Shown here: piece by piece, positions 5,312-12,785 of the stretch
Position numbering within the stretch: the first letter of the stretch is position 1
How the letters are laid out: each line of letters begins with the position of its first letter
Assembly: GCA_022566435.1 (NCBI GenBank)
Contig: JADFIX010000016.1
Span: 1 to 13,891 of the forward strand
Direction of reading: 5' to 3'
Origin: Planctomycetota bacterium
GTDB taxonomy: Bacteria; Planctomycetota; Phycisphaerae; UBA1845
Length of the DNA: 13,891 nucleotides
Position numbers and translations under genes: made by a program
Notes under the pieces: model-generated
Database searches by the model: none
The model's input: only the letters and a program-made list of their open reading frames with translations
Told to the model about the DNA's origin: nothing

Positions 5312-7930
5312 ATGGCAGATGCAATAAACGACTCGGAATCTGCTCGGACGGATATCGCGAGCGACCCGGCCGAAGAAGGCGGCGCGGTCAACGTCGGCGC
5401 CGGTATGGATGAGGGACCTGACTCGAACATGCCGGTAATTCCGGAGCGACTGCCTCTTCTTCCCATTCGCGATACGGTCGCATTCCCCGGCACCGTCATG
5501 CCGCTTCAGATCAGCCGCGACAAATCGAAGCGCGTGCTTGATCTTGCGCTCGGCGGCTCACGTATGATCGTCGCCGTGGCACAACGATCCGCGGACACCG
5601 AATATCCCAAGCTCGAAGACATTTATCGCATCGGCACCGCCTGTATCATTCTGAAGATGCTCCGCATGCCTGATGGCACGGAGTCGATCGTCATCCATGG
5701 GCTTCGTCGCGTCGGGGTGGAGGCGATCATCCGCGAAAGCGACTACCTCGAGGCGACGGTCCACGCCTATACCGATTCCGAAGAAAAGACGACCGAACAG
5801 CAGGCGTTGATCCACATTATTCGCACGTCCGCCGATCGGATTATTGAACTATCACCGAACATCCCGCAGGAGGCGCGCGAAGTACTCAGTAGCATTCAAT
5901 CACCCGGGGGTCTCGCCGATTTTCTCGCATCTAATCTACCGCTCGGTCTCATCCACAAACAGGAACTCTTGGAAACGTTCGACGTCACCGACCGCTTGCG
6001 AAAGATCAACTTGGCCGTCGCGGCCCAGCTCGAAGTCACCGAGATGTCCGACAAGATTCAGCGGGAAGTCAAAGGGCAACTCGGGAAGACGCAAAGAGAA
6101 TACTACCTTCGCGAGCAAATGAAGGTCATCCAGTCCGAACTCGGGCAAACGGATGCCCGTACGGAAACGCAGACGGATCTTCGAGAAAGAATCAAAAAGG
6201 CTTCGATGCCCCGGAAAATCGAAAAAGAGATCTTTAAGGAAGTCGAACGGATGAGCCACATTCCGGTGACTTCGCCGGAGTACGGGGTCGCCCTCGACTA
6301 TGTGGAGTGCATGACCGATCTGCCCTGGGCGGTTTCCACGGAAGATAGCCTCGATATCGAGCGCGCGGCGGGCATTCTCGACGAAGATCACTACGGACTC
6401 GACAAGATCAAAAAACGGATTCTCGAGTACCTCGCCGTCAGAACACTCAAGAAGGACTCGCGAGGAGCGATTCTCTGTTTCACCGGACCGCCAGGAGTCG
6501 GAAAAACATCACTCGGGCAAAGCATCGCCCGCGCCATGGGGCGGAAATTCATCCGCGTCTCACTCGGAGGGACACACGACGAGGCCGCCATTCGTGGACA
6601 CCGCCGCACGTACATTGGGGCGATGCCCGGTCGAATCATTCGCGAATTACGACGCGCGGGCACCCACAATCCGCTGTTTATGTTGGACGAGGTAGACAAG
6701 ATCGGACGGGATGGACGCGGTGATCCGATGTCGGCCCTGCTCGAAGTTCTCGACCCCGCACAAAACGAGGAGTTTGTCGACCATTACCTGAACGTACCCT
6801 TCGACCTGTCAAGAGTCTTCTTTGTGACGACCGCGAACTACATGGGCGCCATCGCGCCCGCGCTTCGTGATCGGATGGAGATCATAGAACTCGACAGCTA
6901 CACGCGCCGGGAGAAACTCCAGATCGCTCGTCATTATCTGCTTCCGCGACAAATCAAGGAAAACGGACTATCCGACGAACGAATCGCCATAAATGACGAG
7001 ATTTTGGCACTCATCATCGAAGACTATACGCGGGAGGCGGGAGTCCGGTGGCTGGAACAGAAAATCGGCGCGGTATGTCGCGCTCGCGCCGCCTCGGTGG
7101 TGCGAAAGGAAACGTCAAACATCGACATCACCGTCGAGGATGTCCGTACCGCCCTGGGACCGAAAGACTTTGAGTCCGAAGTCGTCGCGTCTAGCAATAT
7201 ACCGGGCATCGCCACGGGATTGGCCTATACCCCCGTCGGTGGCGAGATTCTTTTTATCGAGGCGACAAAGATGCCCGGCAACGGGCAACTCACGCTGACC
7301 GGGCAACTCGGCGACGTCATGCGCGAGTCCGCACTCGCCGCAACCTCGATCATTCGCTCCCGAATGGGTGTGTGGGACGTCAAGCCCGGTGACTTCCGAT
7401 CGTTCGACTACCACGTACACGTGCCCGCAGGCGCCATCCCGAAAGACGGTCCATCCGCTGGCGTGGCCATGCTCGCCGCCATGACATCCACACTGACCGA
7501 GCAGCCGATCGATTCGAAAATCGGCATGACGGGTGAAATCACGCTCAGCGGACGAGTTCTACCCGTCGGCGGCATTCGCGAGAAGCTCCTCGGTGCCCAT
7601 CGTGCGGGGCTCGAAACAATAATCATGCCCGCCCGAAACGAACCGGACACCGCCGAGATTCCCGAGGACATTCGCGATTCGATCAACTTCGTTTTTATCG
7701 ATCACATTGACAATCTCTTGAGTTTTCTCTTTAACGCGCCGGATGAAACGGCGAACAAGAAACGCGACAAACGCCGCGCCAAAAGTAAACTGGTCAAATC
7801 CAAGCGTAGCAAAAAGTCGTCCAAGAAAGGCGTCTCCACCGGGGCAAAGAAACCCCGCAAGTCCGGGAAGAATAAAGGCGCCACGAAGAAAACGATTCCA
7901 AGGAAACGCCGCGCGGCACGACGAAAATAG
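5312..7930 (+). CDS. lon: Lon ATP-dependent protease with a Lys/Arg-rich C-terminal tail
   Basis: AAA+ serine protease that unfolds and degrades damaged or regulatory cytoplasmic proteins. Domain order in 872 residues: a short acidic N-terminal leader (1-43), the LON substrate-binding domain starting at ERLPLLPIRDTVAFPGTVMP, a coiled region (QLGKTQREYYLREQMKVIQS), the AAA+ module with Walker A GPPGVGKT (392-399) and Walker B LFMLDEVDK, and the protease domain with catalytic Ser715 (PKDGPSAG) and Lys758 (GGIREKLLGA), 43 apart as in E. coli (S679/K722). E. coli Lon has 784 residues and ends soon after the protease domain; here 62 extra residues (811-872) follow, about half Lys or Arg with only three acidic, resembling histone-like or DNA/RNA-binding tails. 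The start ATG follows TAGGA, which overlaps the hsp20 stop 8 nt upstream. Complete and intact. Confidence 0.97.
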   Translation: MADAINDSESARTDIASDPAEEGGAVNVGAGMDEGPDSNMPVIPERLPLLPIRDTVAFPGTVMPLQISRDKSKRVLDLALGGSRMIVAVAQRSADTEYPKLEDIYRIGTACIILKMLRMPDGTESIVIHGLRRVGVEAIIRESDYLEATVHAYTDSEEKTTEQQALIHIIRTSADRIIELSPNIPQEAREVLSSIQSPGGLADFLASNLPLGLIHKQELLETFDVTDRLRKINLAVAAQLEVTEMSDKIQREVKGQLGKTQREYYLREQMKVIQSELGQTDARTETQTDLRERIKKASMPRKIEKEIFKEVERMSHIPVTSPEYGVALDYVECMTDLPWAVSTEDSLDIERAAGILDEDHYGLDKIKKRILEYLAVRTLKKDSRGAILCFTGPPGVGKTSLGQSIARAMGRKFIRVSLGGTHDEAAIRGHRRTYIGAMPGRIIRELRRAGTHNPLFMLDEVDKIGRDGRGDPMSALLEVLDPAQNEEFVDHYLNVPFDLSRVFFVTTANYMGAIAPALRDRMEIIELDSYTRREKLQIARHYLLPRQIKENGLSDERIAINDEILALIIEDYTREAGVRWLEQKIGAVCRARAASVVRKETSNIDITVEDVRTALGPKDFESEVVASSNIPGIATGLAYTPVGGEILFIEATKMPGNGQLTLTGQLGDVMRESALAATSIIRSRMGVWDVKPGDFRSFDYHVHVPAGAIPKDGPSAGVAMLAAMTSTLTEQPIDSKIGMTGEITLSGRVLPVGGIREKLLGAHRAGLETIIMPARNEPDTAEIPEDIRDSINFVFIDHIDNLLSFLFNAPDETANKKRDKRRAKSKLVKSKRSKKSSKKGVSTGAKKPRKSGKNKGATKKTIPRKRRAARRK

Positions 7931-7983
7931 ACGCTTGGTCTCAACGCATGGGGGCCGATTTCAAGAGTTAGGTGTCCGAGAAT

Positions 7984-8463
7984 ATGGGCAACACCGTTTC
8001 TCTCATTACCATCGAGCGCGACGGCACACCACGGTCCTACCTCGAACCGCTGCCCCATGTCGCCCTCGAAGTACTCCGCGCAACGAGCAAGCTCTATGAA
8101 AGCGTAGGTTTCGAGGAACCGTGGGTTGGCTACCTTGCACTGGCAAACGCAACACCCGTCGGCACGTGCGCCTTCAAGTCCCCACCACGCGATGGCCGAG
8201 TGGAGATTGCGTACTTCACGTTTCCGGGACATGAGGGTAGCGGTCTTGCCACTGCGATGGCAGCCCAGCTCGTTGTCATGGCACGGCAAAACCGGCCGTC
8301 TGTCTTGGTCGCAGCCCAGACGCTTCCGGAGCGAAACGCCTCGCACAGAATTCTCGAGAAGCTAGGTTTTCGCCATGTCACGACGCTCGATCACCCGGAA
8401 GACGGCACCGTCTGGGAATGGCATCTGGCGCCGGAGACGGAGAGTCAGCGGTCAAACAAGTGA
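7984..8463 (+). CDS. GNAT-family N-acetyltransferase
   Basis: A 159-residue soluble protein with a GNAT fold resembling RimJ/RimL-type enzymes, which move acetyl from acetyl-CoA to an amine. The acetyl-CoA pyrophosphate loop is visible as GHEGSGLATAMAAQ (a Q/RxxGxG/A variant, with Gly-His-Glu-Gly-Ser-Gly), preceded by the strand VEIAYFTFPG. The C-terminal signature ERNASHRILEKLGFRHV (Asn-xx-Ser-xx-xx-Leu-x-Lys-x-Gly-Phe) is typical. The substrate cannot be predicted. ATG 7984 is chosen because AGGTG (7970-7974) is a good ribosome site 9 nt before it; GTG 7972 would add four residues. It lies 53 nt after lon and ends 94 nt before the VKOR gene, all on one strand, so it may be part of the same transcript, though no functional link is evident. 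Confidence 0.85.
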   Translation: MGNTVSLITIERDGTPRSYLEPLPHVALEVLRATSKLYESVGFEEPWVGYLALANATPVGTCAFKSPPRDGRVEIAYFTFPGHEGSGLATAMAAQLVVMARQNRPSVLVAAQTLPERNASHRILEKLGFRHVTTLDHPEDGTVWEWHLAPETESQRSNK

Positions 8464-8557
8464 CAAAAATATAGCCTGCGGGCGAATGGCGGCGCCCGTC
8501 CAACCATGCATAATGGCGGGATCGGCGACGACGTCACCTGTTACAGGATATCGCGGT

Positions 8558-9976
8558 ATGACCAAAAGCTGGGCCCTTCAGATGACGGCAATCGTCTTCG
8601 CACTGGCCGCCGTGGTCATCTGTCATCACTTGCTGGACAAACACATCACCGGGAAACCGGGTCCCGCGTGGTTCGAGGCGGGCTGCTCGGCGGAGGTCGA
8701 CGCGCCAGGTGGCTCAAATTGCGCAGCGGTGTTAGCGAGTCCCTGGAGCTATTGGCCTCCTCTCGCCGAGGGCGATTCGCCGAACAAGCCCCGCATTCCG
8801 GTCGCGTTTCTCGGCACCGCTTATTACGCCCTACTGACCGTGTGGTTTGTCGGCATCGGTCGCCCCGGTGGTCGGAGGCGATGGATCCTATTGATTCCGA
8901 CCATACTCATGCTTTTCGGTCTCGTCGGCTCCGTTTTCTTCACGTACATCATGTTCACGCAGCTCGACGCGTGGTGTCCTTGGTGCCTTGCCACGCACGG
9001 GCTGAACATACTAGTAGCCGCTTGCCTTGTGCTGATGTGGCGACGCAAATCGGAAGCTGTTGATGGCAAGCCGGCGAGTGACACTGAATCCGCGTCGCGG
9101 CTTGCAGAATCGTTTCATCCGACATGGCGCGTGTGTCTGATCACTTCCGTAGCCGCATTCTTCGTACTGTTCGGTATTGATCGTCAATATGGTCGCACGC
9201 GTGCGGAAAAAACACGGTCGCGTTTGGAGGCGAACTTCACCCGTTGCATGTCGGAGATCAAGAAAATCCAGCAGGATGGGCAGCTCCTGCTCACCAAGTT
9301 TCTTAGCGGTACGGTCCAGCAAGTCGAGCGGCGCCGTGACGACCCCTATCGCAAACTCGGAAGATCGCGCCTCGAGCCGTTGAAAGTCATCCTCTTCAGC
9401 GATTTCGAGTGCCCCGAATGCCGAAATCTGGCGAACTTTTTGGAAACCGATGCGCAGCAGCTATTCGGCGGCGCCTTGGCCGTCGTTTTCAAGTATTACC
9501 CCCTCGACAGAGCTTGCAACAGTTACTCCGCCAAATCCATGCACCCCAACGCCTGCGCCGCCGCCCGGATGGCCGAAGCGGCACGACAGCTCGAAGGAAA
9601 CGAAGCCTTTTGGGATGTGCACGACTATCTCTACGAAAACCAGCAGACCCTGAAGCAGGGCAAAATCGACACGACGGCTGTCGCCGAGGTTGTCGGCGTC
9701 GATCATGATGCCTTTGTGGCAGCCATGAACTCAGCGGAAGTCGATCAAAGAATCGCAGAGGATATCGCCGAGGCCCGAAGATTGGGAGTGCGCAGCACGC
9801 CGTCGAGTTTCATCTACGGACGAAAAGTGGGCGTTCTCTACATGCGGGAGATCAATTTCTGGGACAAGCTGGCGGACTACTACTGGCAGAAGCGTAACGA
9901 ACCTCGACCCGCGGAGACCAAGTTGAAACTGCCCGGGATCACTCCAGATAGCCAAGGTCCGACAGACGCTCGGTAA
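8558..9976 (+). CDS. VKOR-DsbA fusion, disulfide bond-forming membrane protein
   Basis: A 472-residue fusion that can both generate and deliver disulfides outside the cytoplasm. The VKOR half (about 1-165) has hydrophobic helices near 8-24, 82-100, 108-134 and 144-162. Its cysteine pairs are C43/C55 (GCSAEVDAPGGSNCAAVLAS) and the quinone-side C140-P-W-C143. A second hydrophobic helix near 192-207 leads to a DsbA-like thioredoxin domain (about 270-445) with C285-P-E-C288 and the cis-proline loop S-T414-P415-S. An added pair, C320 and C333 (ACNSYSAKSMHPNACAAARM), occurs in a subgroup of these DsbA domains and may form its own disulfide. ATG 8558 is preferred: AGGA (8545-8548) precedes it, and the longer frame from 8375 adds a basic stretch unlike a membrane N-terminus. 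The last 38 nt overlap the convergent phosphodiesterase gene. Confidence 0.9.
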   Translation: MTKSWALQMTAIVFALAAVVICHHLLDKHITGKPGPAWFEAGCSAEVDAPGGSNCAAVLASPWSYWPPLAEGDSPNKPRIPVAFLGTAYYALLTVWFVGIGRPGGRRRWILLIPTILMLFGLVGSVFFTYIMFTQLDAWCPWCLATHGLNILVAACLVLMWRRKSEAVDGKPASDTESASRLAESFHPTWRVCLITSVAAFFVLFGIDRQYGRTRAEKTRSRLEANFTRCMSEIKKIQQDGQLLLTKFLSGTVQQVERRRDDPYRKLGRSRLEPLKVILFSDFECPECRNLANFLETDAQQLFGGALAVVFKYYPLDRACNSYSAKSMHPNACAAARMAEAARQLEGNEAFWDVHDYLYENQQTLKQGKIDTTAVAEVVGVDHDAFVAAMNSAEVDQRIAEDIAEARRLGVRSTPSSFIYGRKVGVLYMREINFWDKLADYYWQKRNEPRPAETKLKLPGITPDSQGPTDAR

Positions 9977-11624
9977 TCTGATCGAGTTCGACACTGGAAT
10001 AGACTTCTCCCTCGCTCGGCTGGGAGACGACCGACTGCGCCGTTTCTCGCTCGACGGTCGGCGGACGCTCGAAAATTTCCTTGACGACCCGTCCCTCCAT
10101 GTCTTCCGGAATCCGTAGTCCGAGCAGCGCGAGGACGGTCGGCGCGCAATCCACAAGGTGGCACGAAACTTCCCGACCTTGCGCAATGCCGGGTCCGGTC
10201 GCGACGAACACGCCCTGCGGGCGGTGCGTGCCCTCGATGCGCCCGTACCCAAGCCAGCGCGCCGCGCGTCGCCCGCGAATCTTTCGTATCACCGCCAACC
10301 CATCGTGCGGAATCAGAATCAGATCAGGCAGCCAGGGCTGGTCGGCTCGCGAACAGCCGTAAAGTTCCTCCGGCTTGTGGGCCTCCGCGAAAAGCTGAAT
10401 GGTCCGGCCCTGCGGATCAGTCACGCGACACGCCGCGCCCAAGAAGCGATCGCGCAATTCATCCCGCAACGATTCGTATTCTTCTTTGGGTACGATTCCC
10501 GCCGGCTGGCGACCGGCGAGATTGAGATAGAGGAAGCCCGCCATCCCGGCATGCATGACACAAGCCCGTGTTTTGCTGAAATCCACGGCCAAATCACGCG
10601 AGACGCTGTCCACCCGCTTCACTCTCTTTCCGCCGAGTAGTCGATCGAGTACAAGTCGCCCTCTCGTCACCCCCTGCGACCCGCCTCCGCGAAGCTTCAG
10701 GTAGCCCCACTGCTTCAAGAGTCGATTCGGTTGGATTTTCCCTTCCAAACTTCCATGACCGTGATCGGAAACGATGAGAACCGTCGCGTCGTGGGCAGCC
10801 GCATAGTCCAGGAGTCTGCCGACGGCGCAGTCCGCTTCCGTAAAGCACGCCTTGGCGATGTCTCGCCGCGCAGGATGGCGATCGCACCACCGTGGGTCGA
10901 TATACTTCCAGGCTTTGTGCTGCAGGTTGTCCACGAGCTTGAATACCACCATCAGCACGTCCCAGCCCATTTTGTCACCGAGCGTGATCGTCATCTCGGC
11001 ACCTTGCCGAAAGCTTTGGGACATGTACTTGACGTTGTTCTCGAAGAGCTGGGTTCCGCCGAATGCCTTTCGACGCCAGTTTTTGCGCAGCGTCGGATCG
11101 GGCCATCGCGCCAGAATTTCGCGACGCAGACTCTTGGGATAGACGAAATCAGAATCGGGTCCCGGCGTCTCGAAACCACTGACGATAAAACCGTTCACCG
11201 GAACAGGTGGAAAGGTCATGGGCACGTTGATGCTGCCTACCTTGAACCCCTTGTCCGATAGAATCTGCCAGAGATTGCGGACGTGGTAGAGACACCGTGT
11301 GCTGTTCATCACCAGCTTGTCCGTGGGGATGTCATACCGCTCGAAGTCGATGATCCCATGCGTGCCCGGCTGCTTGCCGGTCAAAAACGTCGTCCACGCC
11401 GCAGGCGTAATCGGCGGGGTCGTCGAATGTAACACGCCCGCGACCCCCGATGCCACCGCCTGTTTCAGACGCGGCATTCTTCCCTCCGCCATCAGCGGGT
11501 TGAGCACGTCAAACGTCGCCCCATCGAGCCCGATGATCAGCACACGCTTCGCATGGGCCGGCCAATCGCGATGTGGCGCCGCTGAGGTATCTTGGCTGGT
11601 GTTCGGTTTGGCGCTACTATTCAT
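9939..11624 (-). CDS. Alkaline phosphatase / type I phosphodiesterase superfamily protein
   Basis: A 561-residue protein of the nucleotide pyrophosphatase/phosphodiesterase clan, which uses two metal ions and a Thr or Ser nucleophile on phosphate esters. Seen in order (numbered from ATG 11624): LIIGLDGATFD with metal ligand Asp34; TTPPITPAAWTTFLTG with likely nucleophile Thr73; VFKLVDNLQHKAW with Asp232 and His236; IVSDHGHGS with Asp287 and His288; and GTHRPQGVF with His467. All expected metal ligands are present, so it should be active. There is no signal peptide at this start; a longer frame from 11768 adds unrelated basic sequence. The C-terminus ITERLSDLGYLE matches a short ERLxxLGYL tail seen on many members of this clan. 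The substrate is unknown. Its 3' end overlaps the VKOR-DsbA gene by 38 nt, and no clear Shine-Dalgarno precedes the start. Confidence 0.88.
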   Translation of the reverse strand: MNSSAKPNTSQDTSAAPHRDWPAHAKRVLIIGLDGATFDVLNPLMAEGRMPRLKQAVASGVAGVLHSTTPPITPAAWTTFLTGKQPGTHGIIDFERYDIPTDKLVMNSTRCLYHVRNLWQILSDKGFKVGSINVPMTFPPVPVNGFIVSGFETPGPDSDFVYPKSLRREILARWPDPTLRKNWRRKAFGGTQLFENNVKYMSQSFRQGAEMTITLGDKMGWDVLMVVFKLVDNLQHKAWKYIDPRWCDRHPARRDIAKACFTEADCAVGRLLDYAAAHDATVLIVSDHGHGSLEGKIQPNRLLKQWGYLKLRGGGSQGVTRGRLVLDRLLGGKRVKRVDSVSRDLAVDFSKTRACVMHAGMAGFLYLNLAGRQPAGIVPKEEYESLRDELRDRFLGAACRVTDPQGRTIQLFAEAHKPEELYGCSRADQPWLPDLILIPHDGLAVIRKIRGRRAARWLGYGRIEGTHRPQGVFVATGPGIAQGREVSCHLVDCAPTVLALLGLRIPEDMEGRVVKEIFERPPTVERETAQSVVSQPSEGEVYSSVELDQITERLSDLGYLE

Positions 11625-11728
11625 TCGGACGTTCGATGCTCGATGGGGACCGCCGCGTACCCGTCTAAACGCGGCTGATATCCGCGCAAAGTCTAGCGTC
11701 CGGGTCGACCGTTTGCAACGCACGACCA

Positions 11729-11750
11729 GCGACGATATATACATCGTCGC
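11729..11750. promoter_or_regulatory. Perfect 8-bp dyad with AT-rich centre
   Basis: GCGACGAT and ATCGTCGC are exact inverted copies flanking ATATAC. The site lies between divergent starts, about 105 nt before the phosphodiesterase gene and 240 nt before thyX, and its core contains TATATA. A dimeric regulator operator overlapping a -10 region is the likeliest reading. Confidence 0.4.
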
Positions 11751-11778
11751 ACGGTGTTTGAGTTCCAACGCTCTCGAC

Positions 11779-11880
11779 CTGAGCCGAAGGCTGCCGCCAT
11801 GGGGCTTTGCCGCGCCTTCGCGGATCCGCGCAGGCTAACTGAGCCGAAGGCTTCAGCCTTCGCGGATCCTCGCAGGCTAA
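11779..11880. repeat. Two-unit REP-like tandem repeat with internal palindromes
   Basis: Unit A (11779-11838, 60 nt) and unit B (11839-11880, 42 nt) lie head to tail. Both start with CTGAGCCGAAGGCT and end with 25 nt differing at one base (GCCTTCGCGGATCC then G or T, then CGCAGGCTAA); between these, A has 21 nt and B only 3. In B, CGAAGGCT and AGCCTTCG form an 8-bp hairpin; in A, GCGGATCCGC is a perfect 10-bp palindrome. The following AAAGCCCGCGGCTC continues the same style. This fits a dispersed intergenic palindromic element rather than coding or CRISPR sequence. Other genome copies cannot be checked here. Confidence 0.7.
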
Positions 11881-11990
11881 AGCCCGCGGCTCGGCTCGGC
11901 ATCGCGAGGGATCAAGGGAATCAACACCATCGGAGGCATCCCCGTCGGGTGGATGAACGCGACTCGCAAACGAACGGAGAGGATTGCTGC

Positions 11991-12767
11991 ATGAAAATCA
12001 TTCGCCGCCCTACCGTCTACCTTGTCGGCCGACAGCAGCTCGACGAAGGGCAGATTCAACAATTTCTGGACGATCACGGTGTCTCGAACTGGACAACGGA
12101 TGCCTCCACAGCCGGGGACGAACTACCTGAATTCGCCGGTAGGCTTTGCTACATGAGCTTCGCCAAGCCGCGACCGGGCGGCAACAAGACCTACTTGGGA
12201 CATATCAAAGAAGTGGGCCACGGCAGCGTCTTGGAACATGCCGTGTGGAATTTCATTTTCACCGGCGTGTCGCGATCTTTCACGCACGAACTCGTCCGCC
12301 ATCGGGCGGGATTCGGCTATTCACAGCTCTCGCAACGGTACGTCGATGAGTCGGTGGCCGACTTCGTTGAGCCGGACTGTATTGCCGACGACCCCAAACT
12401 CCACGAAGTCTGGCAGTCTGCGGTTCAACACGCTCAGGAGGCCTACATCAAGTTGGTCGACGGCTTGCAGGCCAAGTTCTCGGACATCGAGCAAAAGACG
12501 CAACGTCGCAAGATGGCCCGCCAGGCGGCGCGGTCCGTTCTGCCCAACGCGACGGAGACGAAGATTTTCGTCACCGCCAACGCCCGCGCACTGCGGCACT
12601 TCGTCGAGCTGCGCTGCAGCGAACACGCCGAGACGGAAATTCGCATGGTGGCAGCCCAGGTGTTGGAAATCCTCCAACGCGAAGCACCCAACATCTTCAA
12701 CGATTACGCATTCGCCGAACTTCCCGACGGCACCCGCGCCGCCAGCACCCCGCACGGCAAAGTCTAG
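11991..12767 (+). CDS. thyX: ThyX, flavin-dependent thymidylate synthase
   Basis: Makes dTMP from dUMP with methylene-tetrahydrofolate, FAD and NADPH, replacing ThyA. The 258-residue length is usual for the family. Signatures: RLCYMSFAKPRPGG and the region GHGSVLEHAVWNFIFTGVSR (substrate/FAD contacts), ELVRHRAGFGYSQLSQRYVD (the ThyX motif), and C-terminal ETKIFVTANARALRHFVELR followed by the CSEHAETEIR segment typical of the enzyme. The motif here has eight residues between RHR and the conserved Ser of SQRY rather than the textbook seven; relatives with RHRAGxxxSQxSQRY are thought to exist, so this is probably a subgroup feature. ATG 11991 is fixed by GGAGAGG at 11976-11982, 8 nt upstream. 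LKR/SDH starts 18 nt after its stop and is probably co-transcribed. Confidence 0.96.
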   Translation: MKIIRRPTVYLVGRQQLDEGQIQQFLDDHGVSNWTTDASTAGDELPEFAGRLCYMSFAKPRPGGNKTYLGHIKEVGHGSVLEHAVWNFIFTGVSRSFTHELVRHRAGFGYSQLSQRYVDESVADFVEPDCIADDPKLHEVWQSAVQHAQEAYIKLVDGLQAKFSDIEQKTQRRKMARQAARSVLPNATETKIFVTANARALRHFVELRCSEHAETEIRMVAAQVLEILQREAPNIFNDYAFAELPDGTRAASTPHGKV

Positions 12768-12785
12768 CGCAGTCAGGTGGCCAGG

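Larger units (their letters stand above)
11625..11990. other. Divergent intergenic region without a gene
   Basis: These 366 nt separate the start of the phosphodiesterase gene (minus) from thyX (plus). They hold a perfect dyad (11729-11750), a two-unit REP-like repeat (11779-11880) and the thyX ribosome site. Open frames crossing the area translate the repeat and resemble nothing known. Promoters for both genes must lie here but none stands out. Confidence 0.7.

Noticed and set aside
8479..8498. CGGGCG/CGCCCG hairpin after the GNAT gene as a terminator
   Set aside because: Loop of 8 nt, short stem and no T-run; not enough to call a terminator.
9939..11624. EboF
   Set aside because: Same broad phosphodiesterase clan, but far from the UbiA gene, on the other strand, and longer than I recall for EboF; no specific motif supports it.
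11779..11880. CRISPR array
   Set aside because: Only two units, directly abutting with no unique spacers, and no cas genes.
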